This document shows positions 40,797 to 49,420 of a stretch of 64,000 bases of DNA, one piece after another. The translations under genes were made by a program, and so were the position numbers. Each line of letters starts with the position of its first letter. The stretch's first letter is position 1. This DNA is from Planctomycetota bacterium (GTDB lineage: Bacteria; Planctomycetota; Phycisphaerae; Phycisphaerales; UBA1924), in the NCBI GenBank assembly GCA_014584315.1, contig JACTNA010000003.1:1-64000 (forward strand), given 5' to 3'. The notes below the pieces were generated by a model, which saw nothing but the letters and a program-made list of their open reading frames with translations, was not told where the DNA came from and did not search any database.

Positions 40797-42092
40797 GTGC
40801 TGCGGACGGCCGATCTCGACTACCACCTGCCGCAGGACCGCGTGGCGGTGCGCCCGGCCGAGCCGCGCGACTCGGCCCGCCTGCTCGTGCTCAGCGGGAG
40901 CGACGCGGATCGGCTCGAACACCTCGCCGTGCGCGACCTGCCGGGCCTGCTCGCGCCGGGCGACCTGCTCGTCGTGAACCGCTCGCGCGTGCTGCCCGCC
41001 CGCTTCGTCGGCGTGCGCGAGGACACCGGCGGCCGCGTCGACGGCCTGTACCTCCACGACGGAGCGGAGCCGGGGACGTGGGTGTGCCTGCTGCGGGCGA
41101 GACGGTTCCGCGAGGGGGCGCGGGTGCTGGTGGGGCAAGGAGCAAATGAGCAAAGAGCAAATAAGCAAATAGGAGAGGGCCAAAGGGCCAAAGAGGGGGA
41201 GGGGGAGGGGGGGGGGAGTGCGAGCGTTGTGCTGACGCTTGTTGAGCGGGCAAGCGAGCCTACCGGTGCGTGGGTGGTGCGGGTGGAGGAAATAGCAAAT
41301 GAGCAAATGGCAAATGAGCAAATAGCAAAGGGGGATAGCGGCGACGAGGGTGAGAACCGGGCGGGATTGACCGCGCCGGAGGTTTTGGAGCGGGTCGGCG
41401 TCGCGCCGTTGCCGCCGTACATTCTGGCCGCTCGGCGCGCGGCGGGGATGGAGACCGACGCGCCGGAGGATCGGGAGTGGTACCAGACGGTGTACGCTGA
41501 GGGGCAGCCAATAGCCAAATGGCCAAAGGGCCAAAGGGCCAAAGAAAAACCACACACTGCCGCGGGTTCGGTGGCCGCGCCGACGGCCGGGCTGCACTTC
41601 ACGGAGGGGCTGTTGCGTGCGGTGGAGGCGCGGGGCGTACGGGTCGCGGGCGTGACGCTCCACGTCGGCGCGGGCACCTTCCGCCCCGTCGAGACCGAGT
41701 TCGTCGAGCAACACCCCATGCACGCCGAATGGTGCTCCATGACGCCGGAGACCGTCGCCCTCGTGGAGCGCACGCGGCGCGAGGGCGGGCGCGTGATCGC
41801 CGTCGGCACCACCGCCGGCCGAACCCTGGAGACGTACGCCCCCGAGGTCGAGCGCACCGGCCGAGTGCCGAACGCGATCGAGACGCGGCTGCTCATCACG
41901 CCCGGCCACCCGTGGCGGTGGGTGGACGCCCTGATGACCAACTTCCACCTGCCCCGCTCGACGCTCATGGCGATGGTGGCGGCGCGACTCGGCGAAAACG
42001 GCGTCGATCGACTCAGGCGGGCGTATGTAGAGGCGGTCGAACGCGGGTACCGATTTTACAGTTACGGCGACGCCATGATCGTGCTGCCGTAG
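40797..42092 (+). CDS. queA: tRNA ribosyltransferase-isomerase with three repeat insertions
   Basis: 431 residues, against about 340-350 usual. QueA makes epoxyqueuosine in tRNA from preQ1 and SAM. Family blocks: TADLDYHLPQDRVAVRPAEP, LVVNRSRVLPARFVG, PTAGLHFTEGLLRAVEARGV, TLHVGAGTFRPVE, GTTAGRTLETYA, RWVDALMTNFHLPRSTLMAM, YRFYSYGDAMIVL. GTG at 40797 has GGAGG four bases upstream. Three inserts are repeat-encoded: ANEQRANKQIGEGQRAKEGE (about residues 117-140), ANEQMANEQIAKGDSG (about 165-185) and IAKWPKGQRAKEKP (about 237-252). They lie between conserved blocks, hence probably in loops. Confidence 0.9.
   Translation: MLRTADLDYHLPQDRVAVRPAEPRDSARLLVLSGSDADRLEHLAVRDLPGLLAPGDLLVVNRSRVLPARFVGVREDTGGRVDGLYLHDGAEPGTWVCLLRARRFREGARVLVGQGANEQRANKQIGEGQRAKEGEGEGGGSASVVLTLVERASEPTGAWVVRVEEIANEQMANEQIAKGDSGDEGENRAGLTAPEVLERVGVAPLPPYILAARRAAGMETDAPEDREWYQTVYAEGQPIAKWPKGQRAKEKPHTAAGSVAAPTAGLHFTEGLLRAVEARGVRVAGVTLHVGAGTFRPVETEFVEQHPMHAEWCSMTPETVALVERTRREGGRVIAVGTTAGRTLETYAPEVERTGRVPNAIETRLLITPGHPWRWVDALMTNFHLPRSTLMAMVAARLGENGVDRLRRAYVEAVERGYRFYSYGDAMIVLP
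41138..41192. repeat. AGCAAAT / GGCCAAA repeats, queA insert 1
   Basis: AGCAAATGAGCAAAGAGCAA and GGGCCAAAGGGCCAAAG, mean period 7-8, ending in a purine run. Confidence 0.85.
41288..41332. repeat. AGCAAAT repeats, queA insert 2
   Basis: AGCAAATGAGCAAATGGCAA and on; alternating 8 and 7 base units. Confidence 0.85.
41507..41551. repeat. GCCAAAT/GGCCAAAG repeats, queA insert 3
   Basis: AGCCAAATGGCCAAAGGGCC and on, period 8, ending in GAAAAAC. Confidence 0.85.
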
Positions 42093-42151
42093 GGCAAAGG
42101 GCCAAAGGGTCAAATGGCCAAAGGGCCAAATGGCCAAAGGGCCAAATGGGA
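42092..42151. repeat. GGCCAAAT repeats between queA and murE
   Basis: Starts in the queA stop codon and runs about 60 bases as AAAGGGCCAAATGGCCAAAG-type octads, up to 36 bases before the murE start. It may affect transcript pairing or coupling. Confidence 0.85.
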
Positions 42152-42187
42152 GTCGAGACCGGCGCGACGGGGAGTGGGTGCGCGGCG

Positions 42188-43747
42188 ATGGAGTTGGGCA
42201 GGCTCATCGAGGGAACGGGGGTTCGCGTTGCGGGCGCAGCCGACGGCGTCGTCGTTCGCGGCGTCGCGGAAGACTCGCGCCGCGTCACCCCGGGCGACCT
42301 CTTCATCGCCCGCCCCGGCACGCGCGCCGACGGCCGGGCCTTCATCGCCGACGCCGTCGCGCGCGGGGCCGCCGCCGTCCTCACCGACCCCAGCGTCGAA
42401 GTCGCCGGCGCGCCCGCAGGCGCGGCGCTGCTCGTCGCCGACGATGTCCCCCTCGCCGCCGCCCGCATCGCCGAGCGATTCCACGGCGACCCGTCCTCGC
42501 GCCTCACGCTCATCGGCATCACCGGCACCAACGGCAAGACGACCACCGCCCACCTCGTCCAGCAACTCCTCATCGGCGCGGGACTCCCCTGCGGCCTGAT
42601 CGGCACCGTCTTCACCGACGACGGCTCCGGCCCGCGCGAGTCCTCCCTCACCACGCCCGCCGCCGTCGAGATCAGCGCGACCCTCGCCCGCATGGTGGCC
42701 AACGGCTGCCGCGCCGCCGTCATGGAAGTCTCCAGCCACGCCCTCGACCAGCGCCGAGCCGCCGGACTTCGTTTCGCCGCCGGCGTCTTCACCAACCTCA
42801 CCGGCGACCACCAGGACTACCACGGCTCGATGGACGACTACGCCGCCGCCAAGGCCCGACTCTTCGACGCGCTGCCGCCGAACGCCGACGCCATCGTCAA
42901 CGCCGACGATCCCTGGCACGAACGCATGATCCGATCCTGCCCCGCCCGCGTGGTGCGGTGCCGGGAGTGGGACATGGCCAAAGAGCCAAAGGGCCAAAGG
43001 GACAAAGAGGAGAAGGGCGACGCGGCGGAGGTCATCGTGCTGGCGGAGTCGGCTTCGGGGATGCGCCTTCGAGTCAGCGGCGCATGGGGGGGGATCGAGA
43101 GCCTTGTCCCCCTCGTCGGCAGGCACAACGCCATGAATGTCCTCCAGGCCGTCGCCGCCGCCCACGCGGCCTGCGGCACGCCGGGCGAGTCGATCGCGCG
43201 CGCCCTCCCAACGCTCCGACCGCCCCCCGGCCGACTTGAGCCGGCCCACCGCACAGGCGACGCCGTCCGCGTGCTCGTCGATTACGCCCACACCGACGAC
43301 GCCCTGCGCAACGCCCTGCGCGCCGTGCGCCCGCTCGTCGACGCCGAACGCGGCGAACGCCTCTGGGTCGTCTTCGGCTGCGGGGGCGACCGCGACCGCA
43401 CCAAGCGACCCCGCATGGGCGCAGCCGCCGCCGAACTCGCCGACGCCCTCGTCGTCACCAGCGACAATCCCCGCCGCGAGCAACCCGACGCCATCATCGC
43501 CGAGATCATGGCCGGCATCGAGGGGGGCGCGTCCGACCGCGTCCTCGTGGAGCCGGACCGCCGACGCGCCATCGCCCTCGCCGTCGAGCGCGCCGCGGCC
43601 GGCGACTGGATCGTCATCGCCGGCAAGGGCCACGAGACCTACCAGTTGCTGCCGGACGGCGCGGGCGGCGTGCGACGCATCGACTTCGACGATCGCACCG
43701 TGGCGAGGGAAGCGTTGCGCACGAGGGGCTTGAGGCCCGGGGCTTGA
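42188..43747 (+). CDS. murE: UDP-MurNAc-tripeptide synthetase (meso-DAP type)
   Basis: 519 residues. P-loop LIGITGTNGKTTTAHLVQQL, ATP-site LTGDHQDYHGSMDDYAAAKA, LVPLVGRHNAMNVLQAVAAA and VDYAHTDDALRNAL. The motif DNPR (VVTSDNPRREQPDAI) marks the meso-diaminopimelate-adding type. It adds DAP to UDP-MurNAc-L-Ala-D-Glu. Residues about 262-278, DMAKEPKGQRDKEEKGD, are repeat-encoded, between the central domain strand (RVVRCREW) and the C-terminal strand (AAEVIVLAESASGMRLRVSG). The last residues (RGLRPGA) derive from a GGCTTGA repeat. Confidence 0.93.
   Translation: MELGRLIEGTGVRVAGAADGVVVRGVAEDSRRVTPGDLFIARPGTRADGRAFIADAVARGAAAVLTDPSVEVAGAPAGAALLVADDVPLAAARIAERFHGDPSSRLTLIGITGTNGKTTTAHLVQQLLIGAGLPCGLIGTVFTDDGSGPRESSLTTPAAVEISATLARMVANGCRAAVMEVSSHALDQRRAAGLRFAAGVFTNLTGDHQDYHGSMDDYAAAKARLFDALPPNADAIVNADDPWHERMIRSCPARVVRCREWDMAKEPKGQRDKEEKGDAAEVIVLAESASGMRLRVSGAWGGIESLVPLVGRHNAMNVLQAVAAAHAACGTPGESIARALPTLRPPPGRLEPAHRTGDAVRVLVDYAHTDDALRNALRAVRPLVDAERGERLWVVFGCGGDRDRTKRPRMGAAAAELADALVVTSDNPRREQPDAIIAEIMAGIEGGASDRVLVEPDRRRAIALAVERAAAGDWIVIAGKGHETYQLLPDGAGGVRRIDFDDRTVAREALRTRGLRPGA
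42971..43010. repeat. GGCCAAA repeats inside murE
   Basis: GGCCAAAGAGCCAAAGGGCC and on, 8-base period, in frame with murE. Confidence 0.85.
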
Positions 43748-43748
43748 G
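43727..43748. repeat. GGCTTGA repeat over the murE stop
   Basis: GGGGCTTGAGGCCCGGGGCT then TGAG. The second TGA is the murE stop. Same family as 15325-15356. Confidence 0.65.
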
Positions 43749-43780
43749 GCGTGCGGGCGGGCGCACGAAGGGAGGCCGGC

Positions 43781-45253
43781 GTGGGCGTCGATGGGTTCTG
43801 GTCGTTCGAGCGTGTGCGCGAGGCCGCGGGCGGCGAATGGGCGGTTACGCCCGATAGACCCGCCGCGCCCGGGCGGGACGCGCACGCCCCCCGCGTGCTC
43901 GGTGCCTCGATCGACACGCGCACCCTCCGACCCGGCGAGGTCTTCTTCGCCCTGCGCGGCGAGCGCACCGACGGGCACCGCTTCGTCGGCGCGGCCGCTG
44001 CCGCCGGCGCGTCCATGGCCGTCGTCGAAGACCCTTCCTGCGCCCACGACCTCCCCGAAGGATTCGGCGTCCTGCTGGTGGCCGACGCCCCCGCCGCGCT
44101 GCTGCGGCTCGGCGCGGCCTACCGCCGGACCTTCCGCGCGACCCGGGTCGTGGCGGTCACTGGCTCGAACGGAAAGACCACCACCACCCAACTCATCCGA
44201 GCCGTGCTCGAAGGGGGGGGGCTGCGCGGCTCGGCGTCGATCAAGTCCTACAACAACGCCCTCGGCGTGCCGCTCACGCTCCTCGGCGTGCGCGAGGGCG
44301 ACCGCTTCGTCGTCTGCGAGGCCGGGACGAACTCGCCCGGCGAGATCGGCGTCCTGGCGGACGCGCTCCGCCCCGACATCGCCGTGATCACCAGCATCGG
44401 ACGCGCGCACATCGAAGCGTTCGGCAGCGTCGAGCGCATCGCCGAGGAGAAGTTCGACCTCGCCCGCGCCATCGCCCCCGCCGGCACGCTCGTCTGGAAC
44501 GCCGACGCGCCGTGCCTGCCGCGGCTGGTCGCGACGCTGCGCGGGGTGCGCACCGTCGGCGTGGGGTTCGGCGCGGGCGCCGACCTCACAATCGTCGATG
44601 TTGTCGAAGGCGGCGGCGGCGTCGAGTTCGGCCTTCGGCAACAGGATGAGACGGGGCACGGAACGGCCACGCCGGTCCACGAACGCGGGTTCCGCGTCCC
44701 GCTCCTCGGCCGCCACAACGCAACCAACGCCGCCTGCGCGATCGCCGTCGCCCGCGCGTTCGGCGTGCCGGACGAGCCGGTGCGCACCGCCCTGACGGGC
44801 TTCGCCCCACCCGGCATGCGTCTCGAGCGGCGCCGCATCGCCGGCATCACGGTGCTGAACGACGCCTACAACGCGAACCCGGACTCCGTGCTGGCCGGCC
44901 TGGCCGCGTTCGCCGGAGCCTCCGCCGACGCGACCCGCCGCGTCGTCGTGCTCGGCGAGATGCTGGAGCTCGGCGCGGCCGCGGACGACGCCCACCGCGA
45001 GGTCGCCCGCGCCGCCGCCCGCGTCGCCGACGCCGCCGTCTTCGTCGGCTCGCGCGCCGCCGACATGGCCGACGCCTGGCGCGAGAGCGGAGGGGGGGGA
45101 TCGCCCGCGCAGGTCGCGACGCTCGACGCGGGCGGGGCCGGCGCGGTAGCCTCGCTCCTGCGTCCGGGCGACGCCGTGTTCCTGAAGGCCTCGCGCCGCC
45201 TCGGACTCGAGCGCGTCGTCGAGGCCCTCGACGCCGCACACCCCGACGACTGA
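43781..45253 (+). CDS. murF: UDP-MurNAc-tripeptide--D-Ala-D-Ala ligase
   Basis: 490 residues from GTG 43781 (GGGAGG upstream; an earlier GTG at 43751 is the alternative). P-loop VVAVTGSNGKTTTTQLIRAV, then SIKSYNNALGVPLTLLGV, VCEAGTNSPGEIGVLADALR, ITSIGRAHIEAFGSVERIA, VPLLGRHNATNAACAIAVAR and ITVLNDAYNANPDSV are MurF blocks. It adds D-Ala-D-Ala, completing the pentapeptide. It follows murE and precedes mraY by 18 bases. Confidence 0.94.
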   Translation: MGVDGFWSFERVREAAGGEWAVTPDRPAAPGRDAHAPRVLGASIDTRTLRPGEVFFALRGERTDGHRFVGAAAAAGASMAVVEDPSCAHDLPEGFGVLLVADAPAALLRLGAAYRRTFRATRVVAVTGSNGKTTTTQLIRAVLEGGGLRGSASIKSYNNALGVPLTLLGVREGDRFVVCEAGTNSPGEIGVLADALRPDIAVITSIGRAHIEAFGSVERIAEEKFDLARAIAPAGTLVWNADAPCLPRLVATLRGVRTVGVGFGAGADLTIVDVVEGGGGVEFGLRQQDETGHGTATPVHERGFRVPLLGRHNATNAACAIAVARAFGVPDEPVRTALTGFAPPGMRLERRRIAGITVLNDAYNANPDSVLAGLAAFAGASADATRRVVVLGEMLELGAAADDAHREVARAAARVADAAVFVGSRAADMADAWRESGGGGSPAQVATLDAGGAGAVASLLRPGDAVFLKASRRLGLERVVEALDAAHPDD

Positions 45254-45271
45254 ACGCCAGGAAGCCCCGGG

Positions 45272-46462
45272 ATGCTCTACCTCATCTTCGACGCGCTCCG
45301 AAGCCGGCTCGACGCCATCGGCCTCTACGGCGTCTTCGCCCTCCTCGACCAGGTCCAGTTCCGCGCGCTCGCCGGCGCGGGGATCGCCTTCGCCATCGTC
45401 CTGCTGCTCGGCAGGCGCGTCATCGCCGCACTCCTCCGCCTGAAGATCGGCGACCCGGGCATGACCGACGCCGACGCCCTGCGCACCGTCACCGCGGGCA
45501 AGGCCAACACCCCGACCATGGGCGGCCTGCTCATCGTCGGCGCGGCCCTCGTCGTCACCCTCATGCTCGCCGACGTCTCCGCCCGGTGGGTCCAACTCGC
45601 CCTCGTCGTCATGCTCTGGATGGCCGCCCTCGGCGGCGTCGACGACTGGCTCAAACTCACCGCCTCGCGACGGGGCGTCAAGAGCCGACAGGGCCTCTAC
45701 GCCTGGGAGAAACTCGTCTTCCAACTCGGCTGCGGCCTCGTCGTCGGCTACTTCGCCTACGCCGCCGGAATCACCGGCGCGCCCGTCGAGGCCGCGCACA
45801 CGCTCAACCTCCCCTTCCAGAAAACCTACGACACCGGCACGCCCACGCGCGAACTCTCCGACTCGCTCGTCGTGCTCACCATGCCCGCCTACATCCTCGT
45901 CGCCACACTCATGGTCGCAGGCATGAGCAACGCCGTGAACATCACCGACGGCATGGACGGCCTCGCCGCGGGCATCAGCGGCGTCGTCGCCCTCGGCGCC
46001 CTCGCACTCGCCCTCATCGCCGGCACCCAGAGTTGGGCGCAGACCCTCCTCGTCCCCTACGTCCCCGGCACCGCGGAACTCGCCGTCGTCGCCGGCGCGC
46101 TCGGCGGAGCCTGCCTCGGCTTCCTCTGGTTCAACTGCTCGCCCGCCCAGGTCTTCATGGGCGACACCGGCGCGCTCTGCCTCGGCGCCATGATCGGATT
46201 CCTCGCCGTCGCCACCCGCCAGGAGTTCGTCGTCCTCCTCATGTGCGGCGTCTGCCTCGCCGAGATCGCCTCCGTCGTCATCCAGGTCGGGTGCTTCAAA
46301 CTCACCGGCGGGCACCCCAACGGGCGGCGCGTCTTCCGGGTCGCCCCCTACCACCACCACCTCCACCTCGGCGGATGGACCGAGCAGCAGGTCGTCGTCC
46401 GCTTCTGGATCGTCACCGCCGTGCTCACGGTGATCGCCCTCGCATCCATCAAGGTGCGATGA
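45272..46462 (+). CDS. mraY: Phospho-MurNAc-pentapeptide transferase
   Basis: 396 residues, about ten membrane helices. TPTMGGLLIVGAALVVTLML, ALGGVDDWLKLTASRRGVKS (Asp-Asp catalytic pair), ITDGMDGLAAGISGVVALGA, NCSPAQVFMGDTGALCLGAM and VAPYHHHLHLGGWTEQQVVV with the His cluster identify MraY. It transfers phospho-MurNAc-pentapeptide to undecaprenyl phosphate, making lipid I. There is no murD, murG or ftsW in the following 1.5 kb, so the dcw cluster is split here. Confidence 0.96.
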   Translation: MLYLIFDALRSRLDAIGLYGVFALLDQVQFRALAGAGIAFAIVLLLGRRVIAALLRLKIGDPGMTDADALRTVTAGKANTPTMGGLLIVGAALVVTLMLADVSARWVQLALVVMLWMAALGGVDDWLKLTASRRGVKSRQGLYAWEKLVFQLGCGLVVGYFAYAAGITGAPVEAAHTLNLPFQKTYDTGTPTRELSDSLVVLTMPAYILVATLMVAGMSNAVNITDGMDGLAAGISGVVALGALALALIAGTQSWAQTLLVPYVPGTAELAVVAGALGGACLGFLWFNCSPAQVFMGDTGALCLGAMIGFLAVATRQEFVVLLMCGVCLAEIASVVIQVGCFKLTGGHPNGRRVFRVAPYHHHLHLGGWTEQQVVVRFWIVTAVLTVIALASIKVR

Positions 46463-46504
46463 CGCCCGCCGCACGCCCGCGACGCACGAGGCCAGACGCC
46501 CGAG

Positions 46505-46696
46505 TCAGACCCCCAACCCGCGCGTCAGCAGCATCGCCAACCACGTCACCACGAACGCGATCACGCCCAGCACGGCGATGCCCGTCAGCACCGTCAGGCA
46601 ACCCCGAGCGTTGGAGGGTGTGCGCGCGCGCGGCGCACCGGCGCTCGACGCCCCGCCGGAAGGCGCCGAAGGAACCGACCCGAGTTGTGAGGACAT
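46505..46696 (-). CDS. Small membrane protein
   Basis: 63 residues. A Ser/Ala/Gly-rich N-terminus and one hydrophobic segment, VLTGIAVLGVIAFVVTWLAM, followed by LLTRGLGV. The family is not known. It lies convergent to mraY and divergent from ribBA. Confidence 0.5.
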   Translation of the reverse strand: MSSQLGSVPSAPSGGASSAGAPRARTPSNARGCLTVLTGIAVLGVIAFVVTWLAMLLTRGLGV

Positions 46697-46835
46697 GGGA
46701 TGATCGGCCCGGGCTGTGCCTCGCCGCGCGACTCGCTGCGGCGTGCCTCGGCCTGTGCGACGCCGCTCGCCCTCGGGCGAACCGCGTACGCCGTCATCGT
46801 AGGTCGCTCAAACGGGCCCCGACCTACCATCCCCC

Positions 46836-48071
46836 GTGTTCACCCCCATCCCCGAAATCCTCGACGAACTCCGCGCCGGACGCATGATCGTCCTTACCGA
46901 CGACGAGGACCGCGAGAACGAAGGCGACCTCGTCCTCCCGGCCCAGGCCGTCACCCCCGAGGCCATCACCTTCATGCTCCGCGAGGCCAAGGGCTACCTC
47001 TGCCTCTCCCTCACCGAGCACGACTGCGATCGGCTCGAACTCACCCCACAGTCCGCCGTCAACACCGCCGTCCGAGGCACCCCCTTCACCGTCTCCATCG
47101 ACGGCCACCCCAAGCACGGCTTCACCACCGGCGTCTCCGCACGCGAACGCGCCCGCACCATCCGCCTCGCCATCGACCCCGACTCGCGACCCGACGACTT
47201 CGTCCGACCGGGACACATCAACCCGCTCCGCTCGCGCACCGGCGGCGTGCTCGTCCGCACCGGACAGACCGAGGGCAGCATCGACCTCTGCCGGCTCGCG
47301 GGCCTCCACCCCTCCGCCGTCATCATCGAGATCATGCGCGACGACGGCGAGATGGCACGCCTCCCCGACCTCGAAACCTTCTGCGCCCGCCACGCCCTCA
47401 AGATGTGCTCCGTCGCGCAGATCATCGAGCACCGCCTCGCGCGCGAGTCCCTCGTGCGCCGCATCGAGCCGCGCGCGGGCACGCCGATCCGCACCAGCGA
47501 GGGCGAGTTCACGCTTTTCGCCTACGAGAGCCTCGTCGACGCCGTCCCCCACGTCGTCCTCGCCGTCGGCGGCGTCGGCACGCTCGACGCCGCCGGCAGG
47601 CCCATCCCCGTCGCCGAGCCGACCCTCGTCCGGGTCCACCGCCGACACCTCCTCGGCGACGTCTTCGGCGACCCGACCTCCTCCCCCGAAGGCCCCACCG
47701 CCGACACCCTCCGCGGAGCCATGCGCCTCATCCAGCGCGAGGGACGCGGCGCCGTCGTTTACCTCCGACCCGAGGGCGTCGGCGACGGCCTCGTCCAGCG
47801 GCTCCAGTCCATCCGCCGACCGGCAGGCCCCGAAGCAACGCCGGACCTCACTCGCCCGGGCGTCGAGGCCGTCCCGCTCCACGCCCGCGAAATCGGCACC
47901 GGCAGCCAGATCCTCCGCGATCTCGGCCTCACCAGGCTCCGCCTCATCACCAACCATGGCACCGACTGGCCCGGCCTCGAAGCCTTCGGACTGGAGGTCG
48001 TCGAACGCGTTCCCGTCCGTTCCGGCCCGCCAGTCCCCGCCGACCGGAAAGCCGACCACCGCCCGGCTTGA
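46836..48071 (+). CDS. ribBA: RibBA-type riboflavin protein with degraded GTP cyclohydrolase half
   Basis: 411 residues, GTG start. Residues 1 to about 205 are 3,4-dihydroxy-2-butanone-4-phosphate synthase (VLTDDEDRENEGDLVLPAQA, GYLCLSLTEHDCDRL, FVRPGHINPLRSR, EIMRDDGEMARLPD); the usual HTE is QTE (RTGQTEGS). The C-terminal part is GTP cyclohydrolase II-like (TLVRVHRRHLLGDVFGDPTS, GRGAVVYLRPEG, GTGSQILRDLGLTRLRLITN), but the zinc cysteines, normally around SECLTGD and RCDCG, are absent: RRHLLGD and TSSPEG. The second activity is probably lost. Confidence 0.88.
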   Translation: MFTPIPEILDELRAGRMIVLTDDEDRENEGDLVLPAQAVTPEAITFMLREAKGYLCLSLTEHDCDRLELTPQSAVNTAVRGTPFTVSIDGHPKHGFTTGVSARERARTIRLAIDPDSRPDDFVRPGHINPLRSRTGGVLVRTGQTEGSIDLCRLAGLHPSAVIIEIMRDDGEMARLPDLETFCARHALKMCSVAQIIEHRLARESLVRRIEPRAGTPIRTSEGEFTLFAYESLVDAVPHVVLAVGGVGTLDAAGRPIPVAEPTLVRVHRRHLLGDVFGDPTSSPEGPTADTLRGAMRLIQREGRGAVVYLRPEGVGDGLVQRLQSIRRPAGPEATPDLTRPGVEAVPLHAREIGTGSQILRDLGLTRLRLITNHGTDWPGLEAFGLEVVERVPVRSGPPVPADRKADHRPA

Positions 48072-48178
48072 CTGCGCGACCGATCCCGTCTACAACCCGA
48101 ACAGTCAAGGCCCGAAGCCACCGCGCGACCCGGGGTCGGTGCGGGCGCGGGCGCGAATCCCACACAAGGAGATCGACG

Positions 48179-48826
48179 ATGGGCTGCTGCTTCGGACGGA
48201 CCGGCATCGTGGCGCTCTGCGCCGCGGGCATCGCGGGCGCGGTCGGGCTGGGCGTCGGCCTCGCGGGCAAGCCCCCCGCCGAGGCCGCGACCGTGCGCAC
48301 AGTCGCGCAACCGGAAGAGATGGACATGGCCCGGATGATGGAGGAGATCAAGAAACTCGCCACGCCGGGCAAGCCCCACGAGCAACTCGCCCAGCTCGCC
48401 GGCACGTGGAAGGCCGAGGCCAAGTTCTGGATGGGCCCCGAGCCGACCATCGAGTACGGCCGGTGCGTGTACGAGGTCGTGCTCGGCGGCCGCTTCCTCC
48501 GATCCCACTACACCATGTCCTTCATGGGCGAGCCGTTCGAGGGCATCGGCTTCATGGGATACGACAACTTCAAGCGCGAGTACGTCTCGGTGTGGTTCGA
48601 CACCATGAGAAGCGGGGCGTGGATCCAGACGGGCCACGCCGACGACGCCGGCACGACCATCACCATCGAGGGCGTCGCCGAGTCCCCCATGGGCAAGTCC
48701 CAGATGCGCAATGTCTGGAAGATCGAGAGCAAGGACCGCCACGTCCTCGAGTTCCACGAGCCGGACCCGGCCAACCCGGGCGAGTGGCACATGACCGGCG
48801 TCATCACGTACACGAGAGAGAGGTGA
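48179..48826 (+). CDS. DUF1579-family protein, membrane-anchored or secreted
   Basis: 215 residues. ATG at 48179 has AAGGAG upstream. A hydrophobic N-terminus (GIVALCAAGIAGAVGLGVGL) is a signal or anchor. The DUF1579 body: HEQLAQLAGTWKAEAKFWMG, GRCVYEVVLGGRFLRSHYTM, GEPFEGIGFMGYDNFKREYV, SVWFDTMRSGAWIQTGHADD and MRNVWKIESKDRHVLEFHEP. The family is a lipocalin-like beta barrel of unknown function. The homologous next gene starts three bases downstream. Confidence 0.83.
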   Translation: MGCCFGRTGIVALCAAGIAGAVGLGVGLAGKPPAEAATVRTVAQPEEMDMARMMEEIKKLATPGKPHEQLAQLAGTWKAEAKFWMGPEPTIEYGRCVYEVVLGGRFLRSHYTMSFMGEPFEGIGFMGYDNFKREYVSVWFDTMRSGAWIQTGHADDAGTTITIEGVAESPMGKSQMRNVWKIESKDRHVLEFHEPDPANPGEWHMTGVITYTRER

Positions 48827-48829
48827 CCG

Positions 48830-49348
48830 ATGGCGCAGGAGCCGAACCACGACCAATGCGCCGCCATGGGCGCGCTCTGCGAGCACCACGAGTCCTTCAA
48901 GCCCTTCGTCGGGACCTTCCGCGCCGAGGTCAGGATGTGGATGGGTCCGGGCGATCCGATGGTCAGCACGGGCACCATGACCAACACGCTCTCGCTCGGC
49001 GGGAAGTTCCTCGCCCAGGACTACGTCGGCGACCCGTCGCCCGGCCCCTTCGGCGACTTCGCCGGCAAGGGCTTCTGGGGATACAACACCGTCGACAACC
49101 GCTACGAGGGCGTCTGGATCGACACCGCCTGCACCTTCATGATGACCGAGCAGGGCCAACGCGAACCCGACGGCAAGACCTGGACCATGCTCGGCTCCAT
49201 GACCAACCCCGAGACCGGCCGACCCATGCGCAAAAAGTCCGTTGTCCGCCTGCGCGACGCGGACCGCCATTCGATGGAGATGTTCTTCGAGACCCCCGAC
49301 GGCCAGTGGGCGAGGAGCATGCACATCGAGTACGTGCGGAAGACGTGA
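48830..49348 (+). CDS. DUF1579-family protein, soluble paralog
   Basis: 172 residues without a signal peptide. HESFKPFVGTFRAEVRMWMG, TNTLSLGGKFLAQDYVGDPS, GKGFWGYNTVDNRYEGVWID, TMLGSMTNPETGRPMRKKSV and HSMEMFFETPDGQWARSMHI are DUF1579 blocks. The two paralogs may act together, one exported and one cytosolic. Confidence 0.85.
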   Translation: MAQEPNHDQCAAMGALCEHHESFKPFVGTFRAEVRMWMGPGDPMVSTGTMTNTLSLGGKFLAQDYVGDPSPGPFGDFAGKGFWGYNTVDNRYEGVWIDTACTFMMTEQGQREPDGKTWTMLGSMTNPETGRPMRKKSVVRLRDADRHSMEMFFETPDGQWARSMHIEYVRKT

Positions 49349-49420
49349 GGCGGAGGTCTCACGCGGAGGCGCGGAGTGCGCCGAGAGGAACAGACACCGG
49401 GATCACACGGACGACACGGT

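Noticed and set aside
40797-42092. Introns or inteins in queA
   Set aside because: The inserts are simple repeats without intein splice motifs or intron structure and keep the frame.
42110-46474. A 1,454-codon open frame on the minus strand across murE, murF and mraY
   Set aside because: It is antisense to three well-supported genes, has Gly/Asp/Val-rich low-complexity composition and no family motif; a GC-rich genome produces such shadows.
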